DNA from: an uncultured Oscillospiraceae bacterium
GTDB lineage: Bacteria > Bacillota > Clostridia > Oscillospirales > Acutalibacteraceae
NCBI GenBank assembly: GCA_902478455.1
Contig: CABSLJ010000030.1
Span: 1-18,096 of the forward strand
Direction of reading: 5' to 3'
DNA: 18,096 nucleotides
A program made the position numbers and the translations under genes. Of the stretch, positions 7,206-13,698 are shown piece by piece. The notes under the pieces were generated by a model. The model saw only the letters and a program-made list of their open reading frames with translations, did not search any database and was not told where the DNA came from. Numbering within the stretch: the first letter of the stretch is position 1; the number at the start of each line of letters is the position of its first letter.

Positions 7206-7523
7206 ATGAACAAGTTCTATACGCTGACCGTCGGGGAGAAAAGCTACAACATGCGCCTTACCGCAAGCGCCATCATGTCCATCGAAAAGAAGCTGGGCAA
7301 GCCCCTCTTCTCCGCGCTGGAGCACATTCAGGACAACATGATCGAGACCATCACCACCATTATTTGGGGCGCCATGCAGCCGCTCAACGCCGGCTTTACT
7401 CTGGAAAAGGCCAACGAGCTGTTCGACCAGTACATCGACGACGGACATTCCATCGAAGAGCTGATGCTGGAGATCAACGCTCTGTTCGAGACCTCCGGTT
7501 TTTTCAAAAAGGGTCAGGCGTAA
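7206..7523 (+). CDS. tail assembly chaperone, gpG-like (DUF6096-type)
   Basis: This 105-residue protein occupies the position of lambda gpG, between the tube and tape-measure genes. It starts MNKFYTLTVGEKSYNMRLTA and has the SAIMSIEKKLGKPLF segment typical of the DUF6096-type chaperones of Firmicutes phages. Such chaperones coat the tape measure until the tube polymerises around it. The ribosome site is GAAAGGAAG. The reading frame ends at TAA 7521-7523, which sits in the loop of a hairpin. A fraction of ribosomes should slip back one base at T TTT TTC (7499-7505) and make the longer product listed separately. Confidence 0.85.
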   Translation: MNKFYTLTVGEKSYNMRLTASAIMSIEKKLGKPLFSALEHIQDNMIETITTIIWGAMQPLNAGFTLEKANELFDQYIDDGHSIEELMLEINALFETSGFFKKGQA

Positions 7524-7852
7524 AAGCGCCTGACCTGCAAAAAGATTGGGTATACAATTTAATCCGCTCCGGCCTGTGGGCCGGTCTGCCCTTCCAAAGC
7601 ATTGATCGGCTCACGCCCGATGAAATCTCCCTTGCGGCCGAGGTAGAGACCGAAAAGCAGAAGGACTTCTACCGCATGCTCGCCTGGCTGCTCTACAACG
7701 GCGCGGCCCTCTGCGGCGTGGCCGTCAACGACCCGCGCAAATTCCCGCAGCTGGAGGAGGCCTTCCCCACCCTCTTTGAGAAAAAGGAGCAGCAGGACTG
7801 GTGGGTCATGAAGCAGCGGGTGGAGGATTGGGCAAAGGGACGAAAACAGTAA
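7206..7852 (+). CDS. gpGT-like fusion chaperone made by programmed -1 frameshift
   Basis: The product shares the first 100 residues with the short chaperone, then continues in the -1 frame from position 7505 (QKGSGVKAPDLQKDW) to the TAA at 7850-7852, giving about 215 residues. The T part includes a conserved-looking WVYNLIRSGLW segment and a Trp/Lys-rich C-terminus. This part has no ribosome site or credible start of its own, so it makes sense only as an extension. In lambda the T domain recruits tube subunits to the chaperone-coated tape measure, and the same role is inferred here. The slip site, spacer and stem are all present, and the frame offset is exactly -1. Confidence 0.85.
7499..7535 (+). 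promoter_or_regulatory. programmed -1 ribosomal frameshift signal
   Basis: The slippery heptamer T TTT TTC (7499-7505) is in the correct register for the gpG frame. Six bases (AAAAAG) follow, then a perfect 9-base-pair stem: GGTCAGGCG (7512-7520) with CGCCTGACC (7527-7535), loop TAAAAG. The gpG stop codon lies in the loop. The spacing and stem fit the textbook -1 signal. C AAA AAG just downstream is a weaker alternative slip site that would leave no spacer. Confidence 0.85.
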
Positions 7853-8045
7853 AAGAATAAAACAATCAAAATATTCGATTCTCTGAGCAGCAGCCCTGCT
7901 GCCGTTAACGCCAGTTATCCATACAAAAAGCGGCAGGGCTGGTCTGACCATTACAGTAAAATGGAGCATTTCACAAATTAAGAAGCTTTGATGGCGGGAA
8001 GTATCTGTACGAAATATCGGGCCATATAAAACACTTTTAAATCTT
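7853..8045. other. AT-rich junction between chaperone and tape-measure cassette
   Basis: This gap lies where the tape-measure gene normally follows at once. It holds a near-palindrome, GCAGCAGCCCTGCTGC (7887-7902). A partial inverted copy of part of it, CGGCAGGGCTG (7931-7941), could form a longer-range stem with CAGCCCTGCTGCCG. A short unsupported frame ending at 8040 might be a gene remnant. No credible full gene is seen. Confidence 0.4.
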
Positions 8046-8768
8046 TCACTTTTTGCTGGTTCTTTCGCTTTTTGCTTGTTCCTCCGCTTTTTTCCTTAAT
8101 TCTTTCGCTTTTTGCTTTTTCTTTCGCTTTAATACTTGTTTTCTTATTTTTTCCTTGTTCTTTCGCTTTTTTTGCCTATTCGAAATTTGTCTATCTTTAT
8201 AACACCAAAACCCTATGACAATTACAATTAAATACGGTCCAAACCTGATACAAATAAAGATTATATTCTTCTTGATGGTGCGATCACTCCACACTACTTT
8301 TGTTCCGCCGTGTTTCGCATCCTTTTCAAAACTTATAAACTTTCTGCCTCGATATTGATCCTCAATGTATTTTTGTTCGATATTTTCTAACTCTTTGTAA
8401 GTAAGAACACCAGTGTCGCCCTCTTTTAGCTCGTCGTAAACGGGACTGTACGGGGCTGTTTCCGATGATCCATAAATCCAATAAGTATCTACTTCAAACT
8501 CTTTTACCGAACCGTCAGAGAATTTAAAAAAAATGAGGTATCTATAGAAAGTCCTGCTTTGAGCATGTCTCCTAACTGAGCTATAGATACTTTCGATTCT
8601 TTTTTCTGTAATTTCCGCTTTCACAGCTTGTTCGGGTCTTTTGTTGAGTCCTATTGGAGCGATTTTTATAATTTCAGAAATAAAAAAAATCCAAATAAGC
8701 ATTCCGAGCGCACAAAAGATAATAAAAAATATTTTTGGTCCTTTTGCAATTTTTTTCGATTTAGGCAT
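8046..8768 (-). CDS. DUF2500-like membrane protein with lysine-rich tail, opposite to the tail operon
   Basis: The 240-residue protein is predicted to have a membrane segment at about 13-36, then a beta-rich domain (about 72-150) whose FSDGSVKEFEVD and LKEGDTGVLTYK stretches match the DUF2500 pattern. It continues with a second membrane segment at 168-189 and a very basic, probably helical tail (190-240). The ATG at 8768 follows GAGGG at good spacing. DUF2500 proteins are usually about half this size and have no known function. The gene is AT-rich (60-base windows of 28-33% GC), lies on the strand opposite to the surrounding tail genes, and starts only 49 bases from the next gene. That is the signature of a late-acquired accessory gene (moron). 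An immunity role toward the neighbouring hydrophobic protein is a hypothesis only. Confidence 0.75.
   Translation of the reverse strand: MPKSKKIAKGPKIFFIIFCALGMLIWIFFISEIIKIAPIGLNKRPEQAVKAEITEKRIESIYSSVRRHAQSRTFYRYLIFFKFSDGSVKEFEVDTYWIYGSSETAPYSPVYDELKEGDTGVLTYKELENIEQKYIEDQYRGRKFISFEKDAKHGGTKVVWSDRTIKKNIIFICIRFGPYLIVIVIGFWCYKDRQISNRQKKRKNKEKIRKQVLKRKKKQKAKELRKKAEEQAKSERTSKK
8049..8180 (-). repeat. degenerate low-complexity repeat encoding the lysine-rich tail
   Basis: The plus strand repeats TTCTTTCGCTTTTTGCT with variations (near 8060, 8101 and 8157), interspersed with shorter CTTTCGCTTT copies. On the coding strand these give Lys/Arg/Glu/Ala-rich runs such as KKKQKAKELRKKAEE. Slippage during replication could easily change its length. 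Confidence 0.6.
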
Positions 8769-8817
8769 AACTGACCCTCACACTATATTGGCACATAAAA
8801 TTATGAAAGGAGAGACC

Positions 8818-9984
8818 GTGTTGGAGGAAGAGAAAAAAAAGGACGGCTCACCAAGCACAGAAAAAATCATCTCGGCCACGGAAGACATTTTTGATGGAAT
8901 CAAAGAAATACCTATGTTTAAAATGTGGGGCAAAAGCGGCAAACACATAATAGAAGAAGCAGCGAAAATGCGGACCAGCAAAAGAGCGCAGGCAATATTC
9001 GCGAATCCAAAACTCCGAGAAAACGCGATGGCCGTCGCCAAAAGGGCTGAAATCGCAAATCAAGGGTTTGCGGTTGTTGGAGTGATAACATCGGCCGCAA
9101 AAATACTTGACTCTGCCAATGAGATACAAAAAGTTTGGAACGATGATACAAAAACCCTGGATGAAAAAATATTAACAACATTGGCTAGTTCTTCCTTTGT
9201 TGGAGAGGGAACCTTCCATATTATCCAGAGTGCGCAAACACTTTTTACAAATCTGCCTAAAGAACTTGGAAACGGATACCAAACATTGGGCAAAACCGCC
9301 TCCGTGTTTAAGATTGCCGGCGGTACGTTTACAAGCATACTAGGAATCGAAACCTTAAGTAAAGAAAATCTTGAGAAGGGAGAGCGAGCGAAAGCTACCT
9401 GTGACTGGATATCCGGCGTATTAGATGTCAGCGGTGGGATTTTGGAATTCACTCCCCTAGCTGCCCTCGCCATTCCTTTAGGCGCATTGTCTTCAACCAT
9501 ATCCATAGCAGGAGGTTACTTTGAAGAGGGAAATTGGCTCATGGGCGGCATAACCACCGGAATCGGTGTTGTCGTTAGCGCCACACTGTTTACTGTGATC
9601 GTAACGTTCAATTCAACAATAGCGACAGCATTGGGGCTGACCTCCGCATCTATTGCTTCCACTCTGATGCTTAGCGTTGTGGGTATAGCAGCCGGGCTGA
9701 CAGTTCTGGCAGGAGTTGGTTATCTTATCGCTGAAATGGCCAGTTCAGTGCCTGAATTAGAACAAGGCGGATTCCCCATCACCGGACAACGCTTCATCGC
9801 CAGAGAGGCTGGACCGGAGCTTGTCGGCACCTTGAAAGGCCGTAATGCCGTCGTCAACAACAATCAAATCGTTGAATCGGTATCCCGTGGCGTTTATACT
9901 GCATTTCTGTCGTCATTCTACCGTCATGAAGACTTGGTCAATGTCGAAGTGTTTTTGGACGGCAGGCAACTTGTTACGGCGTAA
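8818..9984 (+). CDS. hydrophobic protein ending in a tape-measure C-terminal module
   Basis: The protein has about 388 residues. The charged helical N-terminal part (1-120) matches no family I know. A Gly/Ala/Thr-rich middle has strongly hydrophobic stretches at about 209-235 and 242-306. The last 72 residues (317-388) form a typical tape-measure C-terminus: GGFP, then FIAREAGPELVGT, AVVNN, ESVS and GVY. It lacks any tape-measure N-terminal domain and the periodic ruler repeat. I chose GTG at 8818, five bases after AAAGGAG; TTG at 8821 is equally placed, and the ATG at 8803 overlaps the ribosome site. The frame is also open upstream but there it crosses the opposite gene. Possible roles are the membrane-penetrating half of a two-part tape measure, a tail-loaded membrane-active effector, or the leftover of a displaced tape measure. 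Confidence 0.7.
   Translation: MLEEEKKKDGSPSTEKIISATEDIFDGIKEIPMFKMWGKSGKHIIEEAAKMRTSKRAQAIFANPKLRENAMAVAKRAEIANQGFAVVGVITSAAKILDSANEIQKVWNDDTKTLDEKILTTLASSSFVGEGTFHIIQSAQTLFTNLPKELGNGYQTLGKTASVFKIAGGTFTSILGIETLSKENLEKGERAKATCDWISGVLDVSGGILEFTPLAALAIPLGALSSTISIAGGYFEEGNWLMGGITTGIGVVVSATLFTVIVTFNSTIATALGLTSASIASTLMLSVVGIAAGLTVLAGVGYLIAEMASSVPELEQGGFPITGQRFIAREAGPELVGTLKGRNAVVNNNQIVESVSRGVYTAFLSSFYRHEDLVNVEVFLDGRQLVTA
9763..9903 (+). repeat. tape-measure C-terminal module, copy 1
   Basis: These 47 codons are matched by 11101-11241. In total 36 of the 47 residues are identical, including all of FIAREAGPELVGT. Codon third positions differ widely and copy 1 is less GC-rich, so this is not a recent tandem duplication. 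Confidence 0.9.
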
Positions 9985-10026
9985 GGTACTCAGTAATTTT
10001 ACAAAAATATGCAAAGGAGAAAAAGT

Positions 10027-11373
10027 ATGGAACCATTAGCATTTGATTTGGACAAGTCAATAGCGGATTTGGAAGCGTTCAAGCAACAGGCCGCCGCCGC
10101 ATTTACAGAATTAGTTGAAATGACGGCAATATCGGCAGGACAAATGAATGAAAGCTTATTGTTGTTTTCGCAAGAGACAGCTCTTACGTTTAGCGAGGCA
10201 TTTTGGGGAATAGAAACTTCTTTTGGAGCAACGGCGTTAATCATGGGAGAGCAAGCCGCAGCGTTTTGGTTAGGGCTGGGCGAGGGGTTTGCTCAAGCAT
10301 GGATTGGGATTAATGAGGGTACGATTGCGTTTTTTGATCAGACAAACGCGGGTTTTACCGCGCTTTGGTTGGGTTTGGATACGGGCTTTACGAATCTGTG
10401 GGCTGCAGTAGGCCAAGGCACGGCTGAATTCAGCACCCAGATGAATGCGGAGTTTTATACGCTTTGGCTGAGTTTAGACACAGGTTTTCATGAGCTATGG
10501 TCCAGCGTAAACGATGATACCGCCACTTTTATCACCGCGTCGAATGAAACTTTCGCAAGTTTCTGGCAGGGCTTAAACACAGGATTTAACAATCAGTGGT
10601 CGGGGGTAAATGTGGGTACTGCCTCTTTGAACAGCTCAGTCTATGAGAGCACCGGCGCATTATGGACTGCGATAAACGAAGGCTATGCTGGCCAATGGAG
10701 CAGCATCGGTTCGGGATTTAATAGGTTGCGCAGCGACATAGAAAAGGGTAACGCCAGTTTGTGGAATATCACAGACATAGAGTACTCTTCCTTATTAGGC
10801 AACATAAACAGTGATTTTTCCGGCATGTGGAATACCGTCGACAAGAAAAGCACCGAGCTGTGGACAGAAACAGACAAAGGCGCCAAGTCCGTGATAAAAG
10901 GGATGTCAGCGGACTTTAAAGAATTCTGGACTACCATACCGGAAGGCATGAAAGGTATGGCATTGGATGTTTGTGATGTTCTAAACAAGCTGCTAAGCTG
11001 GTTGGTAAGCCCGATCAACGCTGTAATCAGAGGCTTTAACCAAATTCCCTTCGTCAACCTTCCTGAACTGCATCCAACCATATCAACGCCCACTTTTGCT
11101 CAAGGCGGCTTTCCCGCCCAAGGTCAAATGTTCATCGCCCGGGAAGCGGGGCCGGAGCTGGTGGGCACCATCGGAGGGAGCACCGCCGTTGTGAACAACG
11201 ACCAGATCATCGAATCTGTATCGGCCGGCGTCTACCGCGCGGTTTCCTCCGCATTGGGTGCGAAAGGCTCCGGTTCGGTGGTCCAGGTCTTCATCGGCAA
11301 CGAGCAGCTGGACAGCTACATCCTCCGCAGCCAGCGCAGGCGCGCCCTGCAGACCAACGGCGCAGTTATATGA
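10027..11373 (+). CDS. short tape measure protein with 11-residue ruler repeats
   Basis: The 448-residue protein has a short N-terminal region (1-53), then 23 uninterrupted 11-residue units (54-306) with an aromatic residue, mostly Trp, at unit position 6 and often Gly-Phe at positions 1-2. A hydrophobic NKLLSWLVSPINAVIRGFN segment follows (about 322-340), and the conserved tape-measure C-terminus runs from residue 360. Trp/Phe 11-residue repeats are known from TP901-1-type tape measures. At 1.5 angstroms per helical residue, the whole protein would set a tail below about 70 nm and the ruler part about 38 nm, short for a siphophage. The ATG at 10027 lies seven bases after GGAG; an ATG at 10009 overlaps that site. 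The usual tape-measure N-terminal domain is missing. Confidence 0.85.
   Translation: MEPLAFDLDKSIADLEAFKQQAAAAFTELVEMTAISAGQMNESLLLFSQETALTFSEAFWGIETSFGATALIMGEQAAAFWLGLGEGFAQAWIGINEGTIAFFDQTNAGFTALWLGLDTGFTNLWAAVGQGTAEFSTQMNAEFYTLWLSLDTGFHELWSSVNDDTATFITASNETFASFWQGLNTGFNNQWSGVNVGTASLNSSVYESTGALWTAINEGYAGQWSSIGSGFNRLRSDIEKGNASLWNITDIEYSSLLGNINSDFSGMWNTVDKKSTELWTETDKGAKSVIKGMSADFKEFWTTIPEGMKGMALDVCDVLNKLLSWLVSPINAVIRGFNQIPFVNLPELHPTISTPTFAQGGFPAQGQMFIAREAGPELVGTIGGSTAVVNNDQIIESVSAGVYRAVSSALGAKGSGSVVQVFIGNEQLDSYILRSQRRRALQTNGAVI
10186..10944 (+). repeat. 23 x 33-base coding repeat (11-residue ruler units)
   Basis: Unit starts fall at residues 54, 65, 76 and so on to 296 without any insertion. 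Units from 76 to 240 follow a three-unit rhythm (Trp, Trp, non-Trp), giving a 33-residue, 99-base super-period. Examples are GFTALWLGLDT, GFTNLWAAVGQ, GTAEFSTQMNA. The last six units are looser. The DNA is diverged, so the repeat is maintained at protein level. Confidence 0.9.
11101..11241 (+). repeat. tape-measure C-terminal module, copy 2
   Basis: This is the second copy of the module at 9763-9903 (36 of 47 residues identical). The base composition changes sharply at its start. The 60 bases before 11101 are about 47% GC, and the 60 bases from 11101 are about 67% GC, as in the surrounding tail genes. Confidence 0.9.
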
Positions 11374-11450
11374 TACTATGAAATTCCATATTCATCAACC
11401 TTTTTATCGCTTTTGAACTACTTTTATTTTTTTGAACGGAGGGTTACCAT

Positions 11451-11816
11451 ATGGCCTTGATCACCATCGATTCCATTGAAATGCCAACGCCCAACCAGTA
11501 CAGCATCCCCATGCAGGACCTCGATTCTTCCGACTCCTCCCGCTCGGAGAGCGGCGTGCTCATCCGCAACCGCGTCCGCCAGGGAATCTGCCAGCTCGAC
11601 CTCGCTTGGCGGGTCGGCGGGGCGGACGCCGCCAAGCTGCTCGGCGCCATCGTCCCGGACAAGGTAGAGGTCCGGTATTTCGATCCGCGCACCAATTCCT
11701 ACAATGAGGCGGAGATGTATGTGGAGGACCGCTCCTGCGCCCTGGTCAGCTTCCGGGACGACGAAGACGCCGAAGCCAACCTCTGGGATGTCTCCTTCAG
11801 CCTTGTGCAGTATTAA
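11451..11816 (+). CDS. DUF6711-type tail protein
   Basis: This 121-residue protein starts MALITIDSIEMPTPNQYSIP, followed by a Ser/Asp-rich DLDSSDSSRSESG stretch, then LDLAWRVGG and a C-terminal beta-rich part. This fits the DUF6711 group found in Firmicutes phages between the tape-measure and hub genes. In the standard siphophage order this place is held by the distal tail protein, so a role at the tail tip is inferred. The ATG at 11451 lies seven bases after GGAGGG. The stop overlaps the ribosome site of the next gene. The 77-base gap before it is T-rich and holds no recognised element. GC content is high again, as in the hub gene. Confidence 0.75.
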   Translation: MALITIDSIEMPTPNQYSIPMQDLDSSDSSRSESGVLIRNRVRQGICQLDLAWRVGGADAAKLLGAIVPDKVEVRYFDPRTNSYNEAEMYVEDRSCALVSFRDDEDAEANLWDVSFSLVQY

Positions 11817-11828
11817 GGAGGGGGCAAA

Positions 11829-13694
11829 ATGGCTATACAAACCAGCGCGGCCTATCGGTCGGCAGTGGCGCAGAACGCCCGCACCTGGCGGCTGAAGATC
11901 GATATGTATCTCGATGCCGGCCAGGAGCTGCACCTGACCGAGGAGGACGTCACCCTGGGCAGCTTCTCCTTTGAAGAGGCGTCCACCTGCTCCGACCTCA
12001 TCGACGTCGGCTCCACCTACGCAAACAGCCTCAATTTTTCTCTTCAAAACCCGGACGGCCGCTTCAACGGCCTCAGCTTTGCCTACGCGCGCCTGACCGC
12101 CTCCGTAGGCCTCCTGACCGGCATTTCGGCGGAGGGCGATTACGAATGGGAGGACATCCCGCTCGGCGAGTTCTTCGTCCAGGAAGACGGCAAGCGGCTT
12201 TCCTCCATCCCGCTGAAATGCCTTGACCGCATGTCCAAGCTCGGCGGTCTGTTCAGCGATCTTCCGCTGCTGGCTGGAGATACCCCCGCCGGCATGATGG
12301 CAAAAATCGCCGCGGAACAGCTCTTCTACATACAGGACGGCACGCAGACGCTCATCAATACGCTCACCGAACCGATTGTGCCTTCCGTCCTGCCGGAAAA
12401 GATGACCTGCCGCGACTTCATCGGCTACTGCGCCGCCGTTCTAGGCCGCAACGCCCGTTTCGGCCGCGACGGCAAGCTGGAATTTTACCGCAACATCCCC
12501 GCGACCGACGAGACCGAAGCCCCCATTCTCACCACGCCCGACACCCGCCTGAGCGACATGGAATACTCCGACCGCCGCATCCAGATCACCGGTGTGAGCA
12601 TCAAGGACGCCTATGAAGAGGAAGCGGTCAAGGGGGAAGACGATTACATGGTTTCCATGGACGCCAATCCCCTGCTGACCACCCCCGAGCTGACCGCCTC
12701 CGCCCTCAACGCCGCCTTCGATGCTCTCTGCCTCCCCTATTCCGGCTTCCAGACCGGCTTCATCGGCGATCCCTCCATTCAGGCGGGCGATCCCATCCGG
12801 CATACCGGGCTCCCCGGATTCACCGAGGGGACGGGCATCAATTCGGTCGTCACCGGGCATATCTTTAAATTCCGCGGCAACTGCACCCTGGAGGCGACCG
12901 GGACGCCCGCTGAAAGCGGCCGTCAGCTGACAAGCAGCAACAAGAAAATTCTCGAGGCCCGGCAGAAGGCCAAGGAGGACCTCAATCTGGCCATGGACAG
13001 CATGGCCAAGGCCGTCGTCGCCCAGACCGAGCTGCTGACCAACGCCCTGGGCTTCTATGTGGATTACGAGATCGATGAATCCTCCGGAGCGATCACCCGC
13101 TTCTGGATTATGGACAAGCCGACCAAGGAGGAGGCCTCCATCATCTGGAACATTACCGAGCAGGGCTGGCAGGCCTCCACCGACGGCGGCGAAACCTGGA
13201 CCTCCGGCTGGGACGCCGGCGGCAACATCATCGCCCGCTCGGTCACGGCCGAATGGGTCAAGACCCAAGCGCTGAGCGCCCTGGACGGCCTGCTTTCGGT
13301 CGACCTGACCAACGGTCAGCTGGGCACCCGGACCGAAACCGGCATCACCAGCATCTACGGCCATGAGATGAACATGAGCAGTTACGACGGGGCCGGGAAT
13401 GTTCTTTCCAACCTTAAAATCAGCGCCGACACCCTGCCCGGCGACAACGCCGCCGATATGAAAATATCCTTTGGCGACAAAGACGGAAATCCGGTTTCCT
13501 TCCTTTCCCAGCGGGTCTCCTATGATCCGGAAACCGGCGCCGCGGCGGCGGAGCCCCTCACCGCCTCCGATCTTCTCGTGCAGTCCCGCCTGGAGGTCGC
13601 TGACGCTGTGGTCTACGACAATATCATCATGCAGCGCAAGTCGGCGGAGGCCGGGAACACCGGCGTCGACTTCGTCATTACAAAGGAGGATTGA
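11829..13694 (+). CDS. baseplate hub / tail-associated protein (gp27- or Tal-like)
   Basis: This 621-residue protein follows AAGGAG by eight bases. The first 360 residues read as a tail hub with alternating beta strands and turns (LEFYRN, TRLSDMEYSD, SIQAGDPIRHTG). A charged helical stretch comes at about 370-405 (KKILEARQKAKEDLNLAMDS), then a beta-rich tail with TVEWVKT-like features seen in phage endopeptidase/tail-spike C-termini (ITEQGWQASTDGGETW, ITSIYGHEMNMSS). The hub closes the tube end and anchors fibres. I see no clear peptidoglycan-cutting domain, so I do not call an enzymatic activity. It directly precedes the fibre gene with four bases between them, a typical pairing. Confidence 0.78.
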   Translation: MAIQTSAAYRSAVAQNARTWRLKIDMYLDAGQELHLTEEDVTLGSFSFEEASTCSDLIDVGSTYANSLNFSLQNPDGRFNGLSFAYARLTASVGLLTGISAEGDYEWEDIPLGEFFVQEDGKRLSSIPLKCLDRMSKLGGLFSDLPLLAGDTPAGMMAKIAAEQLFYIQDGTQTLINTLTEPIVPSVLPEKMTCRDFIGYCAAVLGRNARFGRDGKLEFYRNIPATDETEAPILTTPDTRLSDMEYSDRRIQITGVSIKDAYEEEAVKGEDDYMVSMDANPLLTTPELTASALNAAFDALCLPYSGFQTGFIGDPSIQAGDPIRHTGLPGFTEGTGINSVVTGHIFKFRGNCTLEATGTPAESGRQLTSSNKKILEARQKAKEDLNLAMDSMAKAVVAQTELLTNALGFYVDYEIDESSGAITRFWIMDKPTKEEASIIWNITEQGWQASTDGGETWTSGWDAGGNIIARSVTAEWVKTQALSALDGLLSVDLTNGQLGTRTETGITSIYGHEMNMSSYDGAGNVLSNLKISADTLPGDNAADMKISFGDKDGNPVSFLSQRVSYDPETGAAAAEPLTASDLLVQSRLEVADAVVYDNIIMQRKSAEAGNTGVDFVITKED

Positions 13695-13698
13695 CGCT

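Noticed and set aside
7966..8040. Short open stretch ending at 8040 that faintly recalls the end of a RelE/HigB-type toxin
   Set aside because: It has no start, no ribosome site and too few residues to claim a toxin remnant.
8782..8789. Overlapping -10-like boxes for both divergent genes (TATATT on plus, TATAGT on minus)
   Set aside because: No acceptable -35 box lies at the right distance on either strand, so I cannot support a promoter.
8641..8817. Upstream extension of the hydrophobic protein
   Set aside because: Most of it is antisense to the DUF2500-like gene, and the AAAGGAG site points to 8818 or 8821.
9763..11241. Recent tandem duplication of the tape-measure module
   Set aside because: Codon third positions and GC content differ widely between the two copies despite 36 of 47 identical residues. 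Independent acquisition or old divergence fits better.
13471..13698. Upstream extension of the fibre reading frame
   Set aside because: It would overlap the hub gene. The extra residues are Pro/Ser/Arg-rich shadow sequence, and a strong ribosome site marks the ATG at 13699.
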